This document shows positions 57,885 to 64,000 of a DNA stretch of 64,000 bases, piece after piece (position 1 is the stretch's first letter; each line of letters starts with the position of its first letter). The stretch spans positions 2,407,001 to 2,471,000 of the forward strand of contig NZ_CP049744.1 in assembly GCF_000760935.2 (NCBI RefSeq), read 5' to 3'. Under the pieces are notes generated by a model that searched no databases, was not told where the DNA came from, and saw only the letters and a program-made list of their open reading frames with translations. Both the position numbers and the translations under genes were made by a program. This stretch comes from Rhodococcoides fascians A25f (GTDB taxonomy: Bacteria > Actinomycetota > Actinomycetes > Mycobacteriales > Mycobacteriaceae).

Positions 57885-60800
57885 ATGGTGCGTCCTCCGA
57901 CTTCCAGATCCGTCGTTCCCGGACCGGGCCGCCTCGGTTTGGTCGAAGAAACTGCGCCGTCCGATCTGCGCACTCTCGGTTGGACCGATGAGGACAGCCT
58001 CGAGCTGCTCTGGTCGCTGTCCCGCGCGCCCAACGCCGACCTCGCGCTCCGCACCCTGGTGCGCTTGTACGAGTCGCTCGGTGCCGGTTGGTCGGAGTTC
58101 GACACGGCGCTGCGCACGGACAAGGGATTCCGCGGGCGCATCCTCGGGCTCGTCGGCGCATCGAGTGCGCTCGCCGATCACCTCGTTGCAGACGACAGCA
58201 CCTGGCGTTTGCTGGTGACCAAGGAAGGTCAGGGCACCGGGGTCTCGGCGAAGATCGAACTCCCCAGCAAGGCGACCCTGGTTGCGGAACTTCTCGAGGT
58301 GGTCGGGGCCGAGCCCGAGTTCGGACCCCATGCCGCACCCGATCTGTACCGTGCGTCGATCACCGGACCACCCGCCGTGATCGCTCTGCGCAAGAAGTAC
58401 CGCGACCAGATCATGGTGTTGGCCGCGTACGACCTCGCCGCGACTGTCGAGAACGAGCCCGTCCTGCCGTACACGGTGGTCGGATCGCAGCTCTCCGACA
58501 TGGCCGACGCGGCCCTCACCGCAGCATTGGCCGTCGCCGTCGCAACCGTGTGCCCCGATGCGCCGTGTCCGACGCGCTTGGCCGTCGTCGCGATGGGCAA
58601 ATGTGGTGCGCGCGAACTCAATTACGTCTCCGACGTCGATGTCGTGTTCGTCGCCGAACCCGCAGACTCGCAGGCGAGCCGCATCGCGGGTGAGATGATG
58701 CGCATCGGATCCTCGGCCTTCTTCGAGGTGGATGCCGCGCTGCGACCCGAGGGCAAGCGCGGCGAACTGGTCCGCACCCTGGATTCGCATGTGGCGTACT
58801 ACAAGCGGTGGGCCAAGACCTGGGAGTTCCAGGCTCTGCTCAAGGCCAGGCCGATGACCGGTGACATCGCACTGGGCAACGATTACGTCGACGCGGTCAA
58901 CCCGATGGTGTGGCTGGCGAGTCAGCGCGAGGACTTCGTTCCGGAAGTGCGCGCAATGCGTCGTCGCGTCGAAGAGATGGTGCCGCCGGAGCTCCGCGAA
59001 CGCGAGATCAAACTCGGACGCGGCAGTCTGCGAGACGTCGAATTCGCCGTCCAGCTACTGCAATTGGTGCACGGTCGAACCGACGAGTCGCTGCGCGTGC
59101 TCGGTACGACCGACGCACTGACCGCGCTCACCGAGGGCGGGTACGTCGGCCGCGACGACGCCGCGAATCTGACGGCGTCCTACGAGTTCCTCCGGTTGAT
59201 CGAGCACCGCCTGCAGATGCAGCGAATGCGGCGCACACACACCCTGCCTCCGCAGGACGACGAGGAAGCGCTGCGGTGGTTGGCCCGTTCGGCGCACATG
59301 CGACCCGACGGCAATCGCGACGCTCTCGGGGTGCTGAACGCCGAGATCAAGAGGAATGCCCAGCGCATCAGACGACTGCACGCCAAGCTCTTCTACCGGC
59401 CGCTGCTGGACTCGGTGGTCAAGTTCGACTCCGAGACAGTACGTCTGACACCCGACGCGGCGACGCGTCAGCTCGCGGCCCTCGGCTACGCCACCCCGCA
59501 GAACGCACTGGGTCACTTGCGGGCGCTCGTCGGCTCGGGCACTCGGCGCGGCCAGATTCAGGCCGTGCTGCTCCCGACGCTGCTGGAGTGGCTCGCCGAC
59601 ACCCCCGATCCGGACGCCGGTCTCCTCAACTACCGCCGACTGTCGGAATCGGCGGGGGAGCAGACGTGGTTCCTGCGCGTGTTGCGCGACGAGGGCGCAG
59701 TGGCTCAGCGGCTGATGATCGTGCTCGGATCCTCGGCCTACGTACCGGATCTGTTGATCAAGGCCCCCGAGGTGATTCGGTTGTTCGCCGACGGCCCCAC
59801 CGGCCCGCGCCTGCTCGATGTCGAGCCCGAAGAGACCTATCGCGCCATCCTGTCTTCCTCGGCCCGCTACGAGGATCCGGTACGGGCGATCAACGCGGCT
59901 CGGGCGCTGCGACGCCACGAACTGGCCCGAGTGGCCTCGGCAGACATCCTCGGCATGCTCGACGTGCCTGCGGTGTGCAGAGCGCTGTCGTCGGTCTGGG
60001 CCGCCGTCATCAATGCCGCTCTCGCAGCTGCCATCCGGGCCAGCGAGATCGAGCGCGGCGAACCGGCACCGGCAACTCTGGCCGTCATCGGCATGGGAAG
60101 ACTCGGCGGCGGCGAGCTCGGATACGGCAGCGACGCCGACGTGCTGTTCGTGTGCGAGCCGGTCGACGGGGTCGACGAGACCGTTGCGGTCAAGTGGGCC
60201 AACACCATTGCCGACCGCATCCGCAAACTGCTCGGCGCGCCCAGCACCGACCCGCCCCTCGAAGTCGACACCGGGCTGCGTCCGGAAGGCCGCAGCGGAC
60301 CGGTGGTGCGCACGCTGTCGTCCTACGCCGCGTACTACTCGCAGTGGGCCCAGGCCTGGGAAGTCCAGGCTCTGCTGCGGGCCCACCAGGTGGCCGGCGA
60401 CCAGGATCTCGGCATTCGGTTCCTGTTGATGGCAGACAAGGTGCGCTATCCCGAGGGTGGGGTGTCCGCCGACGCGGTCCGTGAGATCAGACGCATCAAG
60501 GCGCGCATCGACTCCGAGCGTCTGCCCAAGGGGGCCGACCCCTCCACCCACACCAAGCTCGGGCGCGGGGGATTGGCCGACATCGAGTGGACCGTCCAGC
60601 TGATTCAGCTCCGGTATGCGCACAAGGTTCTTTCGCTGCACAACACCTCGACCCTGCAGTCGCTGGACGCGATCGGTGCGGCCGAGCTCATGAGCGAAAC
60701 CGACGTGGAGTTGCTGCGCGAGGCGTGGATCCTCGCGACGAAGGCCCGCAACGCACTGGTTCTGGTGCGCGGCAAGCCGACCGACCAGCTACCGGCACCG

Positions 60801-60932
60801 GGCGCGGTGCTCTCCGCCGTGGCGCAGGTCGCGGGCTGGGAGAACGGCGACGCCGGTGCGTTCCTCGACAACTACCTGCGTGTCACGCGTCGGGCAAAGG
60901 CAGTGGTGGAGCGGACCTTCGGCGGCAGCTGA
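57885..60932 (+). CDS. glnE: glutamine synthetase adenylyltransferase GlnE
   Basis: The 1015-aa bifunctional enzyme attaches and removes AMP on glutamine synthetase. Two nucleotidyltransferase domains are visible: [16 protein letters not shown] (about 240-255, adenylyl-removing half) and [16 protein letters not shown] (about 735-750, adenylyl-transferring half). Helical glnD/GlnE linkers lie between. GAGGTGG lies upstream of the ATG. It sits after glnA2, as in all mycolata. It converges on the betaine-type transporter genes. Confidence 0.95.
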   Translation: MVRPPTSRSVVPGPGRLGLVEETAPSDLRTLGWTDEDSLELLWSLSRAPNADLALRTLVRLYESLGAGWSEFDTALRTDKGFRGRILGLVGASSALADHLVADDSTWRLLVTKEGQGTGVSAKIELPSKATLVAELLEVVGAEPEFGPHAAPDLYRASITGPPAVIALRKKYRDQIMVLAAYDLAATVENEPVLPYTVVGSQLSDMADAALTAALAVAVATVCPDAPCPTRLAVVAMGKCGARELNYVSDVDVVFVAEPADSQASRIAGEMMRIGSSAFFEVDAALRPEGKRGELVRTLDSHVAYYKRWAKTWEFQALLKARPMTGDIALGNDYVDAVNPMVWLASQREDFVPEVRAMRRRVEEMVPPELREREIKLGRGSLRDVEFAVQLLQLVHGRTDESLRVLGTTDALTALTEGGYVGRDDAANLTASYEFLRLIEHRLQMQRMRRTHTLPPQDDEEALRWLARSAHMRPDGNRDALGVLNAEIKRNAQRIRRLHAKLFYRPLLDSVVKFDSETVRLTPDAATRQLAALGYATPQNALGHLRALVGSGTRRGQIQAVLLPTLLEWLADTPDPDAGLLNYRRLSESAGEQTWFLRVLRDEGAVAQRLMIVLGSSAYVPDLLIKAPEVIRLFADGPTGPRLLDVEPEETYRAILSSSARYEDPVRAINAARALRRHELARVASADILGMLDVPAVCRALSSVWAAVINAALAAAIRASEIERGEPAPATLAVIGMGRLGGGELGYGSDADVLFVCEPVDGVDETVAVKWANTIADRIRKLLGAPSTDPPLEVDTGLRPEGRSGPVVRTLSSYAAYYSQWAQAWEVQALLRAHQVAGDQDLGIRFLLMADKVRYPEGGVSADAVREIRRIKARIDSERLPKGADPSTHTKLGRGGLADIEWTVQLIQLRYAHKVLSLHNTSTLQSLDAIGAAELMSETDVELLREAWILATKARNALVLVRGKPTDQLPAPGAVLSAVAQVAGWENGDAGAFLDNYLRVTRRAKAVVERTFGGS

Positions 60933-60945
60933 TCACTGTCTCCCT

Positions 60946-61929
60946 CTAGTCACTGCCGACGGTGACGAATCCCTGCTTCACCATCCAGTCGCGCGCGACA
61001 TCCGCGGGCTCGCGTCCGTCTATGTCCACCTGCCGGTTGAGCTCGGTGATCTCGTCGTTGGTCAGCGCCGCGGAAATAGGAGCGGTGACCTCGGCGATCT
61101 CCGGGTATTGCTCGGCAATGGGCGTGCGAATCACGACCGTGGCGTTGTAGCGGGGAAAGAAGCTCTTGTCATCTTGAATCACGACCAGGTTCAGACCTTT
61201 GATACGGCCGTCGGTGGTGAACACCTCACCGAACTTGCACTGCGAACCGTCGGCCGTTGCCTGATAGATGATGCCGCCCTGCAACACCTGCCGCGGAACG
61301 ACGTTGGGGTCGAAGCCGTAGGCAGCGGCCATACCCGGAAACCCGTCCTGTCGTGAATTGAACTCGGTCTCCACGCAGGTCTGTGCCGCGGCCGGATCGG
61401 TGGTGGCGAGCGCGGCGTAGTCCGAGAGCGTCGTGATGCCGGTCGCGTCTGCCGTCGTCTGATTCATCGCGAGTGCGTACGTGTTGTCCATCGGTGCAGG
61501 GTTGACCCAGGTGAGTCCGTTGGCTGCGTCCTGGTCGCGCAAGGCCTCGAACTGCCCGGTGGCGTCCGGGATGGCGGTTTCGTTTCCCAGGAAGTTGATC
61601 CAGGCCGTACCCGTGTATTCGTAGGTGACGTCCACCTGGCCGGAAACCATGGCTTGGCGGGTGCTGTTGGACCCCGAAATGTTGGTGAGGTCTCGGACGT
61701 CGGCTCCGGCTGCCACCAGCCCGAATTCGAGTATGTAACCCAGGATCACCTGCTCGGTGAATTCCTTCGAGCCGACGATCAATTGTGCGCCTTCGAGACC
61801 CGGTACAGGTTGAATGCTGCCGGGTTCCACGGACAGCGGCACTGCGCTGCCCGACTGCAGACCGCAACTCGTCACTGCCGTCATCATGACGGCGCAGAGG
61901 GCAATAAACCCTCGTGTCGTGTGCCGCAT
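60946..61929 (-). CDS. ProX/OpuBC-type substrate-binding lipoprotein, copy 2
   Basis: The product is a 327-aa exported binding protein. Lipobox V-T-S-C22-G anchors it. The type II periplasmic fold (OpuAC family) shows V-G-S-K-E-F-T-E-Q-V-I-L-G, Y-E-Y-T-G-T-A-W, and N-S-R-Q-D-G-F-P-G. Likely cargo is glycine betaine, choline or a similar quaternary amine. It is a close paralogue of the gene just upstream (36 bases apart), with nearly identical length and most residues shared. It is the last gene of the transporter operon. Confidence 0.88.
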   Translation of the reverse strand: MRHTTRGFIALCAVMMTAVTSCGLQSGSAVPLSVEPGSIQPVPGLEGAQLIVGSKEFTEQVILGYILEFGLVAAGADVRDLTNISGSNSTRQAMVSGQVDVTYEYTGTAWINFLGNETAIPDATGQFEALRDQDAANGLTWVNPAPMDNTYALAMNQTTADATGITTLSDYAALATTDPAAAQTCVETEFNSRQDGFPGMAAAYGFDPNVVPRQVLQGGIIYQATADGSQCKFGEVFTTDGRIKGLNLVVIQDDKSFFPRYNATVVIRTPIAEQYPEIAEVTAPISAALTNDEITELNRQVDIDGREPADVARDWMVKQGFVTVGSD

Positions 61930-61965
61930 CAGCTTTCGGTCCTCACGGCTCGATGTAAGAGACGG

Positions 61966-62949
61966 CTAATCCGCGCCTGCGGTGACGAAACCCTCTTTGA
62001 CCATCCAGTCACGTGCGACGTCGGCCGGTTCGCGGCCGTCGACGTCGACCTGTTTGTTCAGTTCGGTGATCTCGTCGTTGGTCAGCTTCGCCGAAATCGG
62101 CGCAGTCACCTCGGCAATTTCCGGATACTGCTCGGCGATCGACGAGCGGATCACGACGGTGGCGTTGTACCGGGGAAAGAAGCTCTTGTCGTCCTCGACA
62201 ACGACGAGATTCAGACCCTTGATTCGGCCGTCGGTGGTGAACACCTCACCGAACTTGCATTGCGAACCCTCGGCCGTCGCCTGATAGATGATTCCGGTCT
62301 GCAGAATCTGACGGGGAACGGCATTGGGGTCGAAACCGTACGCTGCCGCCAGGCCGGGAAATCCGTCCTGTCGTGAATTGAACTCGGTCTCCACGCACAA
62401 CGCCGACGCAGCCGGATCGCGCGCCACGAGAGCTGCGTAGTCCGACAGAGTCTTCACTCCGGTCTGGTCGGCTGTTGCCTGGTTCATCGCCAGGGCGTAC
62501 GTGTTGTCCATCGGCGCGGGATTGACCCACGTCAGTCCATTGGCGACATCGGCATCGCGGATCGCATCGAACTGCTCGGTGGCATCCGTGATGGGACTTT
62601 CGTTGCCGAGGTAGTTGATCCAGCCGGTCCCGGTGTACTCGTAGGTGAGATCGACCTGCCCGGAGACCATGGCCTGGCGGGTGCTGTTCGACCCCGAAAT
62701 GTTCGTCAGGTCGCGAACGTCCGCGCCTGCAGCCGACAACGCGAATTCGAGGATGTAGCCCAATACGATCTGCTCGGTGAAGTCTTTGGAGCCGACGGTC
62801 AGTTCCGCGCCCTCGAGACCTGGCATCGCTTCGATGCTGCCGGGCTCCACCGACAGCGGCACGGCGCTGCCAGATTGCAAACCGCAACCTGCCAGTGCGA
62901 TCGTGCTGACCGCGCACAGAGCTATGAGTTGTTGTGTCGAGCGCCGCAT
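61966..62949 (-). CDS. ProX/OpuBC-type substrate-binding lipoprotein, copy 1
   Basis: The product has 327 aa and the lipobox A-L-A-G-C22-G. Sequence is almost parallel to the next gene: V-G-S-K-D-F-T-E-Q-I-V-L-G, Y-E-Y-T-G-T-G-W, N-S-R-Q-D-G-F-P-G, K-G-L-N-L-V-V-V-E-D-D-K-S-F-F-P-R-Y. Its ATG shares a base with the TGA of the permease gene (TGATG), so it is coupled to the transporter. Two binding proteins feeding one permease may widen the substrate range or adjust affinity (inference). Confidence 0.88.
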   Translation of the reverse strand: MRRSTQQLIALCAVSTIALAGCGLQSGSAVPLSVEPGSIEAMPGLEGAELTVGSKDFTEQIVLGYILEFALSAAGADVRDLTNISGSNSTRQAMVSGQVDLTYEYTGTGWINYLGNESPITDATEQFDAIRDADVANGLTWVNPAPMDNTYALAMNQATADQTGVKTLSDYAALVARDPAASALCVETEFNSRQDGFPGLAAAYGFDPNAVPRQILQTGIIYQATAEGSQCKFGEVFTTDGRIKGLNLVVVEDDKSFFPRYNATVVIRSSIAEQYPEIAEVTAPISAKLTNDEITELNKQVDVDGREPADVARDWMVKEGFVTAGAD

Positions 62950-63758
62950 CAGCGGAGTCCTTTCGGGCCGAGATAGGCCTCGGCGAGTGCCCCGAGCCAG
63001 TCCACGAACAACGCGAGGGCCACGGCGAGAACGCCTCCGACGACGAGGATGAGTGGCTGGTAGAGCTTGTAACCGGTATCGATCAGAACTCCGAGACCGC
63101 CCGCTCCCACGAGGAAGCTCAAGGTGGCGGTACCGACGGCGAGCACCAGCGACGTTCGTAGACCGGCCAGCATGTACGGCACGGCGAGTGGAAACTCGAT
63201 ACGCCAGAGGATGCCGCTACTCGACATGCCCTGTCCGCGTGCAGCATCGATGTAGCTCGGGTCGACCTGCTGAAAACCGAGCATCGTGTTTCGGAGAACG
63301 GGAAGCAGCGAGTAGAACGCGATGGGCAGTACGCCGATCCAGAAACCGGTCTTGCCGGTCGCGAGGAACAGCAACACCAACAGGCCTACCGCCGGAGCGG
63401 CCTGACCGATGTTGGCGATACCGATGAAGATCGGTGCCAACTTTCGGTAGCCGTTGCGGGTCAACAGGATTCCCAGAGGAACCGCTATGGCCAGCACGAG
63501 CGCCGTGACGACGATCGTGATCAAGACGTGCTCTTTCAACGCCTGGAACAGCGTGGCCGCGTTCAACGTCTCCGCTTGTGTAGCAGTCAGATCGCGAGTG
63601 AACGTATAGGCAAGAAGTGCGACAACCACTATCGCGATGAGGGCCGGTTGCACCAGTAGCCGAACACGTTCCGCTCGCTTGGCAGCCTGCTTCGCCGCCT
63701 GCACGCCGCTGTCGTCCCCTGCTGCATCGACGACCGACGAATCCGCAGCGGTCGTCAC
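62949..63758 (-). CDS. OpuB/ProW-type ABC transporter permease
   Basis: The 269-aa inner-membrane permease has about six transmembrane helices after a charged N-terminal tail of about 30 residues. The EAA loop Y-I-D-A-A-R-G-Q-G-M-S-S-S-G-I-L-W-R-I-E-F-P and G-x-G-G-L-G-V-L-I follow the BPD_transp_1 pattern for osmoprotectant transporters. GTG start overlaps the ATPase stop (GTGA). It pairs with the CBS-containing ATPase at the window edge. No second permease is seen within the window. Confidence 0.9.
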   Translation of the reverse strand: MTTAADSSVVDAAGDDSGVQAAKQAAKRAERVRLLVQPALIAIVVVALLAYTFTRDLTATQAETLNAATLFQALKEHVLITIVVTALVLAIAVPLGILLTRNGYRKLAPIFIGIANIGQAAPAVGLLVLLFLATGKTGFWIGVLPIAFYSLLPVLRNTMLGFQQVDPSYIDAARGQGMSSSGILWRIEFPLAVPYMLAGLRTSLVLAVGTATLSFLVGAGGLGVLIDTGYKLYQPLILVVGGVLAVALALFVDWLGALAEAYLGPKGLR

Positions 63759-64000
63759 GACGGACTTCCTGCCGTCACGTCTTCCGCTGAGGTGTCCTTG
63801 TCGTGGTCATGAGCATGCTGCGAACGGATGGTCTTGATGGTGTCGATCAGTTGCTCGATGGTGATCGTGCCGGCGTATTCGCCGCGCTGACCGGTAACTG
63901 TGGCGGTCGCGTTGCCCTCGGCGAGAAGCGCTTCGAGTGCGTCCTGCAGCGTCGACTGCGTCGAGACCATCTCGCCCATCGGAACACCGACGTCGCGCAG
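63755..64000 (-). CDS. ABC transporter ATPase C-terminal CBS part (OpuBA-like), partial
   Basis: This is the last 81 codons of a gene whose start lies beyond the window. The visible part is one CBS domain (L-R-D-V-G-V-P-M-G-E-M-V, L-Q-D-A-L-E-A-L-L-A, G-T-I-T-I-E-Q-L-I-D). It is followed by an acidic tail with H-A-H-D-H-D. The OpuBA/ProV ATPases carry such CBS modules after the ATPase domain, where they sense ionic strength. The ATPase domain is expected just outside the window. Confidence 0.82.
   Translation of the reverse strand: MRDVGVPMGEMVSTQSTLQDALEALLAEGNATATVTGQRGEYAGTITIEQLIDTIKTIRSQHAHDHDKDTSAEDVTAGSPS

Overview
The window is chromosomal DNA of a high-GC actinobacterium of the mycolic-acid group, most likely Rhodococcus or a close Nocardiaceae relative (inference). 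The evidence is gene content and order. The stretch accD6-kasA-acpM-fabD-mabR-aceE-DUF3052-ahpE, the stretch cobD-SURF1-ptpA-ptkA-cobC-nif3-zinc ribbon-RNase HI/CobC, and the stretch panB-(nadE)-Hip1/CaeA-like-glnA2-glnE correspond to blocks of the Mycobacterium tuberculosis Rv2221c-Rv2247 region as I remember it. KasB is absent here, and two foreign insertions and many accessory genes sit between the blocks.

Region 1 (1-4387) is the right-hand part of an integrated element whose left end lies outside the window. A tyrosine integrase abuts the 3' end of a CAU-anticodon tRNA. A Cro/CI-type repressor and an excisionase-like gene are divergent across a paired palindromic operator. The leftward operon xis - 39 aa - 195 aa - 107 aa - 85 aa - HTH protein is chained by ATGA stop/start overlaps. 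Its last gene overlaps an iteron-like repeat array (354-536), beyond which lie a 58-aa Cys/His protein and a gene that runs off the window.

Region 2 (4457-18471) is core metabolism. It holds a molybdopterin oxidoreductase, a serine hydrolase, DUF3145 and cold-shock proteins, the FAS-II operon with its MabR-type regulator and a clear candidate MabR operator (12931-12957), pyruvate dehydrogenase E1, a DUF3052 protein and the peroxiredoxin AhpE.

Region 3 (18559-22459) is a 3.8-kb island inserted at tRNA-Val(UAC). It is bounded by a 48-bp direct repeat with 2 mismatches. It carries no integrase. It holds a two-gene unit (HNH-like zinc protein plus small coiled-coil membrane protein, ATGA overlap), an unrecognised 409-aa membrane protein behind its own promoters, and the decayed remains of what looks like an Mrr-type restriction endonuclease. 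This is the best candidate for an undescribed system, plausibly a defence cassette.

Region 4 (22460-34686) is accessory metabolism: an FMN-dependent NtaA/SnaA/DszA-type monooxygenase divergent from a MetNIQ-type transporter, a nitroreductase, an FAD amine-oxidase-like protein, an ASCH/winged-helix protein, a GABA-permease-like transporter, an iron-dependent alcohol dehydrogenase, methylmalonate-semialdehyde dehydrogenase and a divergent LysR regulator with a perfect palindrome between them.

Region 5 (34878-50517) holds cobalamin and phosphatase genes, a MmyB-like regulator divergent from a short-chain dehydrogenase, an ArsB-like transporter, TetR plus MFS exporter, RNase P RNA, and an RNB ribonuclease. 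Region 6 (50507-64000) holds proline iminopeptidase, a lipoprotein, panB, nadE, a Hip1-like lipoprotein hydrolase, glnA2, glnE, and a quaternary-amine ABC transporter with two tandem paralogous binding proteins. That transporter runs off the right edge.
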